Notes: generated by a model not told the origin, from the sequence alone. DNA of 64,000 nt from Hydrangea macrophylla (GCA_033977485.1 CM066984.1:46820600-46884599); one strand, 5' to 3'; counted from the first letter of the stretch, positions 33,325 to 46,380 are shown. Numbers and translations: made by a program.

Positions 33325-36300
33325 CTAATCCTGAAACAACTCGGGGTATCTAGTCCTCATGTCTGACTCTAACTCCCACGACGCCTCTCCTTCGTCATGA
33401 TGCCTCCACTGAACCTTAACCAAAGGAACGTCTCTTCTTCTCAGCCTCTTGATACTCTGGTCAAGAATCCTCACAGGTCTATCCTTGTAGACAACATTCT
33501 GACTCGTCTCAATATCATCAAAATTAACCACATGTGAAGGGTCCCGTATGTATTTCCTTAACATACTAACATGGAACACATTATGAACACCAGACATCTT
33601 TGGTGGCAACGCAAGCCGATAAGCCACTTTCCCAACACGCTCCAAAATCTCGAACGGTCCGATGAAACGAGGTGCCAACTTCCCTCTCTTCTGACCAAAA
33701 CGTATTATTCCACGAACAGGTGAAACCTTAAGGAGTACGTGATCTCCAATACTGAACTCCAAGTCCTTTCGACGTCGATCCGCATAACTCTTGTGTCTAC
33801 TTTGTGCAGTTTTCATCCTTTCCTTGACCAGTGAAATCTTCTCATTGGTCTCTCTCACCAAATCTGGTCCTAACAGTTCTGTATCTCCCACTTCAGCCCA
33901 ACACAATGGAGATCGACATGGCCGTCCGTACAAAGCTTCGAACGGCGCCATTCCAATACTCGAGTGATAACTGTTGTTATACGCAAATTCAACCAAAGGT
34001 AAGTGCGTCTCCCAAGATCCTTCAAAGTCAATTGCACAAGCTCTGAGCATATCTTCCATAATCTGATTAACACGCTCGGTCTGCCCATCGGTCTGAGGAT
34101 GGAATGCAGTACTCATCTTGAGCGAAGTTCCCATAGCCTTCTGCAGACTTTCCCAAAATCCCGAGGTAAAACGTGCATCGCGGTCTGATACAATTGACAC
34201 AGGCGCACCGTGCAGTCGCACCACTTGCTGTAGGTACATTCGACTCATCCTTTCTACTGGGTAAGTCATATTGTACGCAATAAAGTGTGCAGACTTCGTC
34301 AAACGATCCACGATTACCCAAATCGCGTCATGATTATGTTGTGACCGGGGTAATCCAACCACAAAATCCATAGTTATGTGCTCCCACTTCCATCCTGGGA
34401 CAGGTAAGGGTTGTAACAATCCCGAGGGTCTCTGATGTTCGGCCTTCACTTGTTGACAAGTCAAACATTTAGACACAAACTCGGCTACTTCTCGTTTCAT
34501 CCCTTCCCACCAAAAGTTTCTCTTCAGGTCTTTATACATCTTTGTTCCTCCTGGGTGTACTGTCAGTCTTGATTTATGTGCTTCTTTGAGAATTTCTTTT
34601 CTCAAACCTCCTGAATCTGGCACACACAATCTGTCTCGACATCGGTATCCTCCATCGGCCCCAACCTTCCATTCTGTCGGGTCCTTCTCTAACATCTTGG
34701 CGAACCATGCTTGAAACTTCTCATCTTCCTTCTGGGCTTCGATGATTCGACTCACAAGTGTTGGTTGTACTACCAAGCATCCAAAGTGTTGCCCGATACT
34801 TCCCTCAGAAATCTGCACATCAAATTCTGTTATTGACTCCAAGGCTTTCCATTCCCTCAACATCAATGAAGCAATCATTCCTTGAGGTTTCCGGCTTAGG
34901 GCGTCAGCGACTACGTTTGCCTTACCGGGGTGGTACTCTAATGTGAAGTCGTAGTCCTTGATCAGTTCCATCCACCGACGTTGCCTCATATTCAACTCCT
35001 TCTGAGTAAACAAATACTTAAGGCTTTTGTGGTCTGAGAACAAATCAAATTTCTCCCCATAGAGGTAGTGTCTCCAGATCTTAAGCGCGAACACTACTGC
35101 TGCCAGCTCTAAATCATGAGTTGGGTAGTTCAATTCATTCGGCTTCAACTGTCTTGAACCATAGGCGATAACCTTTCCGTCTTGCATAAGGACACATCCC
35201 AATCCTTGATACGAGGCGTCACTAAAAATAATGAACTTCGCACCATCCCTTGGTATCGCAAGCACTGGCGCTGTTGTCAATTTCTCTTTCAATTTTAGAA
35301 AAGCGCGTTCATGCTTATCAGTCCATTCAAACTTCAAATCTTTCTTAGTCAAACCAGTTAACGGGGCTGCTATCTTTGAGAAACCTTCCACAAATCTCCG
35401 ATAGTAACCAGCTAGTCCCAGAAAACTTCTGACTTCTGTAGCATTGGTCGGCCGAGTCTAATTCGCCACTGCATCGGTCTTTGATGAGTCAACCGCGATT
35501 CCTTGTTGAGAGATCACATGCCCGAGAAACTTAACTTCCTGAAGCCAGAATTCACACTTGCTGAATTTAGCATACAGGCGGTGATCCTTGAGAGTCTGCA
35601 ACACGATCCTCAGATGTTGTTCATGCTCTTCCTCTGTCTTGGAATAGATCAAAATATCATCAATAAAGACAATAACGAACTGATCTAAGTATGGCTTGAA
35701 TACTCTGTTCATCAAGTCCATAAACACAGCTGGAGCATTTGTCATCCCAAACGGCATTACTAAGAACTCATAGTGTCCGTATCTCGTCCTGAAAGCAGTC
35801 TTAGGTATGTCTTCCTTCCGCACCCTCAACTGGTGATACCCTGACCGTAGATCAATCTTAGAAAAGGTCGTGGCTCCTTGCAACTGATCAAATAGATCGT
35901 CTATCCGAGGTAAAGGATACTTATTCTTGATAGTAACCTTATTCAGTTCTCGGTAGTCAATACACAGCCGCATTGATCCATCCTTCTTCTTCACAAACAA
36001 CACTGGTGCTCCCCAGGGTGAAGTACTTGGACGAACAAAACCCAACTTCTCAAGTTCTTGAACTTGTTCCTTCAGCTCCAACAACTCTGTAGGGGCCATC
36101 CTGTAGGGAACCTTGGTTATAGGTCGAGTACCTGGCACTAATTCCACACAGAATTCTATGTCCCTTTCCGGCGGTAATCCTGAAATATCTCGGAATACTT
36201 CCTCGAACTCGTTGATTACCGGTATAGATGATACTGTCACCTCTGCACCGACAACCTCAATGTTTGCTAGGCATCTAGTGAGGAACATATCACCCGAAGG

Positions 36301-37797
36301 GTTACATTGGAAATCGAAGAGTTGATTCCCCTTGTCCGCAAATGTGATCTTTTTCTTTGCACAATCCAACTTCGCATGATTCTTCTCGAGCCAATCCATT
36401 CCCAGGATTATATCGAACTCCTTCATCGACAGAACCACCAATCTCGCCAAAAGTTCGCGGTCTCCAAACCGAAGAGGACAATCCTTACACACATGTAATA
36501 ACTTGACTGTGGTCCCTAAGGGTGAGACAGCACTCAAAGCTTCCTCTAAACGATGCGGTATGATACCCAACTTCTGAACGATCTTAACAGATATAAAAGA
36601 ATGTGTAGCACCCGTGTCGAATAAAACTTTAACATGAGAGTTAAACAAAGTTAGAGTACCTTCCACTGCTCGTTGCTCGGGCGGTCCCTCCTCATTGGTA
36701 CCTTCTTCATACCCTGTCTCCTCATAGCCAGCAGCCTCGGGAATGACAGCATTCAGACGGGCTTGTCCTTGTTGACCATAGTTACCTTTCCTAGGAGCCT
36801 TGCATTCTGGACTTATGTGACCTGGCATGCCACAATTATAGCACACAACTCCTGAACGATCCGTACGCCTAGGTGCTCTGCAATCTTTAGCTCGATGACC
36901 GGGAACTCCACAATTGAAGCAGTTGTTGTTTTTGGCCCCTTCTATTGCTAGAGGCTGATACTGCTGAACTGCTTGTGTCTGTTGAGGTTTCTTCCCTCCA
37001 TCCCAGGTCCTTTTCTGTCCTTGAGGGTACCCTGGTTTCTGTCCGGGATAACCCTTCTGCGGAGGTCGATTTCCAAGCGGCTTCGAATTCTGACACCCAT
37101 CATTCTCTAACCCCGTAGCCAATCTCACCAGAGCTTCAAATGACTGGCCCAGATGCCCCATAGTCAAATGTCTGAGAGACAGGTTGAGACCTCGGTGATA
37201 CTTCTTGATTTTCCTCTGGGGTGTGTCCACCATATGTGGAGCAAAGCGAGACAGACGCTCAAATCGAGTAGTGTACTCTCGGACAGTCAGATTCCCTTGA
37301 GTCAACTCCATAAACTCTTTCTCCCTCTTGTCCTTCTCTTCTTCGGGGAAATACTTCTCGAGAAACCTTTCCTTGAACACCACCCACGGCATTCTCCTTG
37401 CAGCTTCTTCCCCTATGGTCGCCTTTTCTGCATCCCACCAATCAGCCGCTGCATAAGACAACTGAAAGATAGCCAGACGCTTCTTTTCCAGATCAGTGCA
37501 CTCTATGGTCTCAAAGATACGCTCCATCTGACGTAGCCACTGTTCCGCTTGCCAGGGTTCATCAGTTCCAGCAAAATACTCAGGTCGTAGAGCGCGAAAC
37601 TCCTTAAGAAGCTTGTCTCCAGTCTGGTGGGCTTGCCTCCCATTCCCATTGTAATCCCCATTCTGATTATTGTTCCTTGCGTTCTGATCACTAACCCTCT
37701 CCAACCTCCTTACAAAAGCTTCGAACATCCCGGTTGGATCTATTACTGGCGGTGCATCTTCAATAGCGGGACGATTCCTGAGATTTCTTCTAGCCAT
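33325..37797 (-). pseudogene. Element B gag-pol polyprotein with a single premature stop
   Basis: Minus strand, ATG at 37797, one frame to 33325: 779 codons, a TAG at 35458-35460, then 710 more codons. Residues 1-230 are gag. CCHC knuckles are at 293-306 ([14 protein letters not shown]) and 319-332. The protease DTGA is at 394-397. RT spans about 550-745, with FIDD at 711-714. After the stop come RNase H ([19 protein letters not shown]), the integrase zinc region (HPGGTKMY...CLTCQQVK), the catalytic core ([25 protein letters not shown]), [12 protein letters not shown], and a C-terminal chromodomain ([16 protein letters not shown]). Element A has Trp at the equivalent of the stop (LNWNQ). With that single exception every domain looks intact. 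The stop falls between RT and RNase H, so only gag-protease-RT would be made without readthrough. This is probably the most complete retrotransposon in the window. Confidence 0.95.
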
Positions 37798-37977
37798 CTA
37801 ATCGAGAGAACGGTACCTATCCATCAATCAACAGAATTCGGTCAACCTCTCGAGAAGAAAGAAAATTCTAAACGATAGAAAACGACTAGACACGGAATAA
37901 AGTCAAACTATCCTATCTCAATTCTATCTTAACGGAAGATCCTATGTGTCTTGGACAATTGGTCGAGCCATAACCTG

Positions 37978-37989
37978 GCTCTGATACCA
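37978..37989 (-). other. Primer-binding site of element B
   Basis: On the minus strand this reads TGGTATCAGAGC, the initiator tRNA-Met type, seven bases inside the 5' LTR boundary at 37997. The gag ATG follows after only about 180 bp. Confidence 0.92.
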
Positions 37990-37996
37990 AAAAGCC

Positions 37997-40964
37997 TGTC
38001 ACGCCCCGACGTAGCATAATTCAGGAAAGCATTTAATTTCCTTTATGGACTCGTAGGTCGTGACAAGTGAGTATGACCAATTGTCCCTGCAACAAATAAC
38101 TTAACAACATTTCTAAAGCAAAGGATACTAACAGAACATAAGCTCCGAAATAAAAACTTACTAAACTATTACAATAGTCATAGTCTTAAGCACAAAACGC
38201 CTTATTCAAAAGTCTAAACTAGTTTATTACAAACCCCAAATTAAAATACATAGGAAATATAAAGCAGCCTCCTGGAAAGTCTCCTGACTCTAAGTAGCAT
38301 AGTCAAAATACCCTGGCTTCTCCTGACCCTGAAAATCTGGACATACAGTCCAGGACGCATCAACGCCGTCAGCTTATGAAAGCTGGTGAGCAAAATAAAC
38401 AAGTGCTCGCAATGTATATATAAGCATATAAACAACGGTGCAATTTTAACTTAACAGTAATATATTCAAGGTTCCAATTCCAACATAACCCACGGGGGAA
38501 AATAAAGAAAACAATAAATATGTGACCATGCATGAGCAATGTAATATCTCATCTTTCTGACTCTTTTCTCTCAACAAAACTCAACACAAACAAACCATTA
38601 TCTCAGATACCAGGAATACTATCCGATCAATATCCAAAACAGCACACCAAACTATCGCTTCAGATACCAGGAATAATATCCGATCAATATCTAAGCCACA
38701 CTCAATACCATCATTTCGGATACCAGGAATAATATCCGATCAATATCCGAAACAAGCGCCTTAGATACCAGGAATAATATCCGATCGATATCTAAGCCGT
38801 ACACAACACTACCACCATCGCTTCGGATATCAGGAATATTATCCGATCAATATCCGAAACGCGCGCCTTAGATACCAGGAATATTATCCGATCGATATCT
38901 AAGTCGTACACAACACTATCATCTCCAAAATACCAAGAATAATATCCGATCGATATAGAGGTCGCACAACTAGAACGCCACTCTTTACTCTTTTCACACT
39001 TTCTCACACACATGCATGTTGGCACAACCTCAACCCTAATATGTATGTCAATGTTTCATAAATAACACCATTAATAAATCACATGAATGTCATCAAACTT
39101 TAAACATAAAGGAATTCACAGAATTAAAGAAATAATACGCGTACGGGGATTGAAAATTCGTAATTCATTGCCTTAATCATTTTAAACATAACTAATAGCA
39201 TTCTAAAAAAACTGCTACTGAAATCCTCGTTTTCTGTCCAAACGGTGCAGAATCTGAGAAAATTGCATTAGACGAAAAGTGTGCAGAATCGAGTTTTTCT
39301 TGGGACAACGCGGGCAGAACCTTAAATTTCATTCGTTTTCCTAACAAAAATCTGAAAACAAAATTCTGCTACTGTTAAAATTAAAAGAGAAAATATTAGA
39401 TTGAATTTCTAATATACTTTTTCTGCTACTGTAATCCTCATTTTCTGCCCAAACGGTGCAAAATCTGAGAAAATTGCATTAGACAAAAAGTGTGCAGAAT
39501 CGAGTTTTGCTTGGGACAACGCGGGCAGAACCTTAAATTTCATTCGTTTTCCTAACAAAAGTCTGAAAACAAAATTCTGCTACTGTTAAAATTAAAAGAG
39601 AAAATATTAGATTGAATTTCTAATATACTTTGAAGTAATGCCATTAAAAATGAGTTATAATTTGTATACATGAATTACATATCAACAGAAAGCTCTTTGA
39701 GTCTAGTTTCCAACGCTTCAAACCGTGCGCGTTTTCGAGTTTCCTAGAGGAAGTTATGGCCGTTATACTAAAAGTCGTCAGTGCTGAAAAATGCAACCGG
39801 TTGGAACCAGCTGTTTCTTCCCTGTTACGAATTTAGAACCTGTTTTTGACCCATTTCTGAAATCTACTTCAACCAAGACATGTAATATATGGATTTCTTC
39901 GTTTTTCCGCAAGGATTACGAATACGCGATCGGTTTTAACTAATTTCAATCGTAGCTCTCGGATTTCACGTAAAACCGAGAGGTGACAAAACTTTAAATC
40001 AACGGTACGTCGCGATACGGATGAATTAAGCCGTAGGATTCGAACCGTAGCCTATTGGGATCAATATCTTTCAATTACAATTCACGGATTCGATTTTGAT
40101 TAACTTTTTCAAAGCTCCATTTTTAAGCTCTAATGGTGTATCATATATATATACACATATATACACATATATATACTGAAATTTACATATATAGACATTG
40201 AGAGTGAGTTTAAATTACTCACAGAGACGATTATACAGAAATTTAAAGGCCGAGAACTTCCGCCATAATAATCCGTCGTTGAGAATTTCCTCCTCCGTTC
40301 TTGATTTTGGTAACCCAATATGTGTATATATATGTGTGTCTAAGTATGTGACTGATTATATATATAAACTGTATGTGTGTGTTGTGTGATCTTGAGAGAG
40401 CAAGAGAGTGATTGAGAGAATTTGAGAGAGTTTAGAGGTGAGAGATGAGAGACTGTGAGTGAGTGATTGAGAGAGAGAGAGCTGCCGAGAGAGATGAGAG
40501 GTAGTCCAAAAGGGGGATTAGTGGGTGTATAAATAATATGCAAAGTGCTTGGCACTATGCATATAAAACACTAAAGTTAGCATTACACACACATTCACAA
40601 AGCACTCCAGCACTAAGTTAGGCACACACTGCACTAATTTCTTGGGTGCTTTCCATGTGTACACAAGATACCCTTGTGTGTGTTGAGCTCACGCAATGAT
40701 ACACACACACAGGTAAAATTATACTGCCCATTCCCAAAACTGGTATTTTACGGTTGAAATAAAAATACAGAAAATTATATTAATGTAGGAATTCAATTCC
40801 CGGTTGTACAAAAATATAGATATCGATTTTGAAACCATAGAAAATGTTTTGAAAATTACATTTTGACCCCAGATAATTATTACAAAGAGAAATTAAATTA
40901 AAATACTCATGGAAATAAAATGCAATATTTATTTATTAATGATAATAAAATACAGGGCGTTACA
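37997..40964 (-). repeat. 5' LTR of element B
   Basis: Near-identical to 30315-33280. Transcription of element B would start here on the minus strand. An AT-rich TATTTATA (plus-strand 40528-40535) followed by a CT-rich leader on the minus strand is a possible promoter, but a weak call. Confidence 0.96.
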
Positions 40965-40969
40965 ATAAT

Positions 40970-42135
40970 GCATAGTGCGTAGTTGTTTAATTGTTGTTTC
41001 ATGTTCCTATTATGCGATATTATGGATTACGGAGGTAATGGGATACGATAATGAGATTGAGATAACATAGTGAGTAACGTAGTCGGGTTCGGAATGTTAG
41101 TAATAGTACGACGTGATAACGAGCTAAGTTCGAGATGGTAACACTGGGTAGTATTGGATAACTGGGAGTTAAGTCAGTAAGATGATTGGTAGGTTCAAGT
41201 TGTGTAAGTCGAGCTGATGATTCGCTCAGATTGAATCCAATAAGTGTATGTCAAGGATTTGATCAGGACCGTGAGAATTATGGGTGCACAGTACTCGCAA
41301 GCGTTCTTAAAAGCGGTGAACAGTAAGAGTTCTTAAAAGCGGTGAACAAGAGTAGATGTGTCACGCCCATGATTTGAATTACCAGAGCTATGTATGTACA
41401 GTACTCGCAAGCGTTCTTAAAAGCGGTGAACAGTAAGAGTTCTTAAAAGCGGTGAACAAGAGCACTGGTATGTTGTGCTGATATAATCAGTTCGAGAGAG
41501 AGAGTCAGTTGGGAATTGTGAGATCAGTCTTAGAGTGGGAATTAATAAGAATCGATTAATGATATGTCTGAATAAAACAGGAAGAGATATATTTCGTATC
41601 ACTGTCATCTAATGTTCATAACTGTAAATATGTTATTTCTATGAGACTGCATTAGTTAGTGCTCACTCAGCTTTCAACAAGCTGACGGCCTTTATTGCCT
41701 GGACATTCCCCGTCCAGACTATCCTGTCCTTTACAATGCAGATGATAGAACTTATGGCGATAACGATTACCCTAAAGGGAGTTACGTAGAGAATGGCCCC
41801 ACTGATGCCAGTTATGCTGACGCCTATCCGTACGCCAGCTGAAGACCTGAAGATAGATAGTAGTTTATATTACTACTTTTCTTTTACTGTTGTACTTTGT
41901 AGTTTAACGGGTACTTGGGCATATTTTGTCTCCAGACCTGTTGTGATCCTGTGGACCATACTCTGATGATTGTAATAGATAGAATCGTGTTTATATTTCA
42001 GTGGTTTACTGTTCCTGTTGTTCTTGTGGACTAGTACTGTGTGGTGTGGATTATCAATGACTTTCACTTGTCATTCCCTATGGACCCATAAAGGAAATTT
42101 ATTTTTCTCTATTTATGCCGCTCCGGGGCGTGACA
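40970..42135 (+). repeat. 3' LTR of element A, second part
   Basis: Continues the LTR cut at 30314. Bases 41629-42135 match window bases 1-507. It contains a duplicated block around 41285-41345 and 41398-41462 (AGTACTCGCAAGCGTTCTTA, AAAGCGGTGAACA). It ends GGGCGTGACA at 42135. Confidence 0.93.
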
Positions 42136-43480
42136 TCTATAGACTTGATGGGTACTTGTTTAGAGAAAATAAACTTTGTGTGCCTAATAGTTCTATGTGT
42201 GAGTTGCTAGTGCGTGAAGCACATGGGGGTGGTTTGATGGGTAATTTTGGTATAAGGAAGACTTTAGATGTGTTGCAAGAACATTTCTTTTGGCCAAAAA
42301 AGAAACGGGATATGGAAAGAATTTGTACTAGATGTGTTACATGTAAGCAGGCCAAGTCTAGAGTCTTACCCCATGGATTATACACTCCTTTACCCGTGCC
42401 TAGTGCACCTTGGGTAGATATTTCTATGGACTTTGTTTTAGGTTTACCTAGGACAAAGAAGGGTAGGGACTCAATTTTTGTGGTGGTTGATAGGTTTTCT
42501 AAGATGGCACATTTCATATCTTGTCATAAAATCGATGATGCAACCAACATTGCTGAACTGTTCTTTCAAGAGATAGTACGACTCCATGGTGTTCCTAGGA
42601 GTATTGTGTCAGATCATGATGTTAAGTTCCTTAGCTCCTTTTGGAAAGTCTTGTGGGGAAAGATGGGGACTAAATTGTTATTTTTAACTACTTGTCATCC
42701 CCTAACAGATGGACAAACCGAGATGGTGAATCGAACTTTGTCTACTTTGTTGCGTACTATAATTCAAAAGAACTTGAAAAATTGGGAGGATTGTTTGTCG
42801 TTCATTGAATTTGCATATAATCAAAGTGTTCATTCTACTACTGATTTTTCACCATTTAAAATTGTTTATGGTTTTAATCCACTAACTTCTTTGGATTTGT
42901 TACCTTTACCTGTTGATGAAAGGGCGAGTTTGGATGGACACAAGAAGGCTGAAATGGTGAAAAGGCTCCATAAAAGTGTTCGGCAACAAATAGAGAAGAA
43001 AACTGAGCAATATGCGACCAAAGCCAACAAGGGACGTAGACAAGTCATCTTTGAACCGGGTGATTGGGTTTGGGTGCATATGAGGAAGGAAAGATTCCCA
43101 GCACGTAGGCGGTCTAAGCTACAACCTCGAGGGGATGGTCCATTTCAAGTCCTTGAAAGAATCAATGATAATGCATATAAGTTGGATCTTCCAAGTGAGT
43201 ATAACATTAGTGCTACGTTCAATGTTTCTGATCTTTCTCTGTTTGATACAGAGGTGAAGATTCTAGGTCGAATCCTTTTGAAGAGGGAGGGAATTATGAG
43301 AATCAACATGGGCTTCAACAAGATCCATTGCATGTTCCAAGTGGGCCGATTACTAGAGCAAGATCCAAGAAAATCAAGGAGGCATTTAGTGGGCTGATTC
43401 AAGATATTTGGGATGATTTCAAGAGTCCTAAGTATGGCCCAAAGGGAAATGAAGACTTTGTCAATTTAATTCATGTATAA
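42136..43480 (+). pseudogene. Element C: integrase part of an older CRM-like gypsy polyprotein, split by element A
   Basis: Coding sequence begins abruptly after the LTR of A, in the integrase N-terminus ([11 protein letters not shown]). It continues through the zinc region, core ([35 protein letters not shown]) and GPF-type module ([13 protein letters not shown]). In the zinc region the second His is Asn ([10 protein letters not shown]; element D has GHFG). A frameshift lies at about 43245-43262. Beyond it another frame stays open to the TAA at 43478-43480 and includes [10 protein letters not shown], so the tail is encoded within the 3' LTR, as in element D. The N-terminal gag-pol half lies left of the window. 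Similar to but distinct from element D. Confidence 0.9.
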
Positions 43481-44025
43481 GAAGATGTGGACTGAATATA
43501 ACTTCTAAGATATAGCTATTTATGTTTTATAGATAGTAGTTGAGAGTTGGTTCATGTTAGTAAGTGCATTTAATGAGTTAAACTACTTTTTTGTATTAGC
43601 TTTTTCTAAAAAACGTGAATGCATTATTTCCTATGGCTGGAGGATTGTTCCAACAACTTGCATTTATTCCTATGGTTGGAGGGATGTTCCAAGCCTATAT
43701 ATATCCTTGTTTATCTTTTGTATTGGACAGATTTGATAAATTGATAAAAGTGAGTTTTTACTCCATCTTCTTGGTTCTTCATTGAACTTCCAGAACTTAT
43801 CAAGGTTTTCACCTTGTGGCGTTCAAAACTAAGATTACCTGTGGTTTGCGTCTCTTTGTAGACGTTGGGTCTCAAGTTCACTAATTGGAATACCTGTGGT
43901 TTGTGTCTCTTTATAGGCGTTGGGTCACAAGTTCACTTTTACAACAATCTGATTTTTAGCTTTCTTGGGAAGATATTCAATCTTTGTTGTTGGGTCTCAT
44001 TGCTAGTCTATTGAGGTTCGCATCA
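43297..44025 (+). repeat. 3' LTR of element C
   Basis: It follows a purine-rich stretch (AAGAGGGAGGGAA, about 43281-43293) and begins TGAGAATC. It ends GGTTCGCATCA at 44025, matching the layout of element D's LTR, which ends GGTTCGTATCA. Internal direct repeats (TACCTGTGGTTTG) are at about 43838 and 43892. The 5' copy is outside the window. Confidence 0.7.
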
Positions 44026-45038
44026 AGGGCACTAAGTACCAGCCCTTTGCTAGTTGGTTGAAAGAAAAAATGGAATTGTTTTCTATGGATGAATTGTTTA
44101 TTACACTAGATGATATATCTATCCATAACGCACGAGAATGTATGGAGAGTAATTCAGATTAAATTTTTTTTTAAAGTTCTAAATATAAACAATTGAGACA
44201 TTTTTTTTAGACATGCAATGCCTACAAATTTTCTTACCAATAGTGGTAAGAAACAATGCCAAGCGGAATACGTTATAAAAAATGTCACACTCACAATGAA
44301 TTCCACAACCAATAATTTTGGCCCCTTATTTCAGTGGGTCTGTGAAACTCACATGGAGCCTACCGAAATCAAGGGACATAATGCGTTGGTTGTGAGATTC
44401 GTTGTGAAATTCATTGTGAGCATAGTAGCATTACTCATAGTTTATTAAAAGTTTCAGTTTCATCTCCTTTTTAAAATTGATATCCCAAAATATGATTCAA
44501 TTACGAATACATGACCTGTAGCTATGCGTATACCTTCTTTTTTTTCTTTTTTTTTTTTTTGGGGGGGGGGGGGGGGTGGGGGGGGGGGGGGGGGGGGGGG
44601 GATAAGGACTATGTGTATGTATAATCATTCTCTCAAAATTTTGTTGAAATGGGACGTATGAATGATGATCTTTGTAACATAAGCCTGAACTACGTATATA
44701 AAGTAATACTAAAATAGTGGTATACTAAAAACAAAAAAAAAATAAACAGGGGCGCTTAGCCATAGCATTCTATAGTGCAAACTATGGTAGCTAAAGCCCA
44801 AGGCCCAACGTTTTAACGCAATATGCCCTTCCCCTACAAAAAATACCAAATGACCTAATTTCCTATAAGAATCCGAAAATGCCCTCTTCTTCTATAGAGC
44901 AAAAAGTAACGACGAATACAGTGTTTGATTCAAATTTTCTTTTATAGAGCAAAAAAGGGTGGTGATCGATGGCAGTGGCGGTAGTGATGGTGGTGGCGGG
45001 AATACACACACATATATACATATACACGCACACGTACA
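44026..45038. other. Spacer between element C and the copia-like element
   Basis: No gene or domain recognised. It holds the second poly(T)-poly(G) tract and, near its end, GGTGG-rich and CA/TA-rich microsatellite sequence. The 76-codon ORF at 44218-44448 has no support. Confidence 0.4.
44534..44601. repeat. Second poly(T)-poly(G) tract
   Basis: A T-rich run is followed by about 40 G interrupted by one T. It has the same arrangement as 5848-5886. Confidence 0.8.
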
Positions 45039-46368
45039 TGTTAGGGATATATACTAAAAGCCATGCTTTATGTAGTTGATTTATTATTCATTTAATAAAA
45101 TCAGTTAATCCATTTTTATGAGAATCTGTGTGGGCAATATTTGTGTTATATTGTTTATTTAATATTATGCATGTGTGTCTTTCATTCTACATATTAGCTG
45201 GTTTGGTGTGTAGAGTTCGGCTTACACACGGAAGATCAGACCATCAGATCTTGTAGAATGTAAGATTTTGGTTTACAGTCTTAGATGGATTGGACACACC
45301 ATTGGTAGGACTATAGCATGGTGTTGTAGTAGGTTTGTCTTGACTACGGGAAATGGTATAGTTTTAACTCTCCATGCTGGTACACTTTGTGTATTAAACG
45401 GGACCAACTTGGAGTAATTATCTTTATACTAACTTCTAAGATAATTACCTCATGACTATTATGATTGCTTATGCTCTAAATCCTAAGTTAATTTATAAAC
45501 ACGTACATTTGATATTTACACTTTGATCCCTAAAAGGGTGAGATCCTTAAATGGGTCAATATCTCATTGGATTGGGTGACAATATTAATTGTGTGACAAT
45601 ATTAATTATGTGGTGGATTTAATTAACGATGGAATCCATGTCTCAATTTTAGGATTGATGGTATCCCCTTGAGAAAGCTTATAAGTTTTGATTATGTCAA
45701 ACCCTGCAGGTGGATTTTGTATCCGACATATCAGATAAGTTAAGCAGAGGATCTCAAGGAATTTTAAGAGATTAATTAAATATGATTGTCAGTAATTATA
45801 TTTAATTAATGGATATCTGTAATCTTAACATGGGGAGATAATAAGCATTTAATAACATGGAGCTCGAAATATATTTTTGAGATAAGGGTAGCAGTGCAAT
45901 TATAATTCTTTAGTGGTATGAATTATAATTTATGGAAATAGGAATCTGATTCAGTTCAAATTAGGGTTTCCTAATTCCATAAGGAAGCCTATTTCTTATT
46001 GAATTCTTATGGTCCCTATCGTAGCCTATATATATATGCTGCTTTGGCTCTCTCCTCAGTTTGCGTTTTTCCATCAAGAGCATTATAACTCGGAATAGAA
46101 AAGAGAACGTAAAAAGAGAGAGCAAAAACATAAAGGATTTCGAAGGAACCCACACTCAGTTCGATATTCTGGCAGCAAAGGAATACGGTAGAAGATCGTG
46201 AGCTGTTATCAAGCCCATGTTCTCGATTCGTCTACTACAACAATCCGTTTTAGTAGTTTAAGGTAACCCTAGTTCCGCCCTTATAGGGTTATTGTAGTTT
46301 TCACGTAATTTTTGCAGTACCAACTTAGACGCGCTGTCAACGGAATCTGAGAACGCAGTTTCCTAACA
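45039..46368 (+). repeat. 5' LTR of the copia-like element
   Basis: 1330 bp, TGTTAGG to CCTAACA. TATATATATATG at 46027-46038 followed by a CT-rich leader (CTCTCTCCTCAG) is a likely promoter. Confidence 0.8.
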
Positions 46369-46369
46369 G

Positions 46370-46380
46370 TGGTATTAGAG
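46370..46380 (+). other. Primer-binding site of the copia-like element
   Basis: TGGTATTAGAG, one base after the LTR end, differs from the usual initiator tRNA-Met site by one base (T for C). Confidence 0.75.

Larger units (their letters stand above)
30315..40964 (-). mobile_element. Element B: young Tekay-type Ty3/gypsy retrotransposon, antisense, complete
   Basis: Two LTRs (30315-33280, 2966 bp; 37997-40964, 2968 bp) bound a 4.7-kb interior. The ends are TGTCACGCCC and GGGCGTTACA. The 5-bp target duplication ATAAT is at 30310-30314 and 40965-40969. By eye the LTRs differ by five transitions and one 2-bp indel (about 0.17%). The primer-binding site is at 37978-37989 and the polypurine tract at 33281-33295, which fixes minus-strand orientation. 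It is inserted in the 3' LTR of element A. Confidence 0.97.
1..42135 (+). mobile_element. Element A: Tekay/Del-type Ty3/gypsy retrotransposon, split by two insertions
   Basis: The pieces on one strand are: 3' end of the 5' LTR (1-507), primer-binding site (515-526), leader with an extra ORF, gag-pol (24797-29300), and 3' LTR (29354-30314 plus 40970-42135, about 2127 bp when the insertion is ignored). The CACTA element (1955-24758) interrupts the leader and element B (30315-40964) interrupts the 3' LTR. LTR ends are TGTAATACCC and GGGCGTGACA. The 507 bp visible in both LTRs differ at nine sites (eight transitions, one transversion), so A is clearly older than B. Its 5' start lies left of the window, so its own target duplication cannot be checked. 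Coding sequence of a third gypsy element (C) resumes directly after 42135, so A inserted into C. The clade call rests on the chromodomain and RT motifs seen in the polyprotein. Confidence 0.9.

Noticed and set aside
42018..42135. N-terminal extension of the element C integrase ORF
   Set aside because: It is read from the LTR of element A. The true element C sequence starts at 42136.
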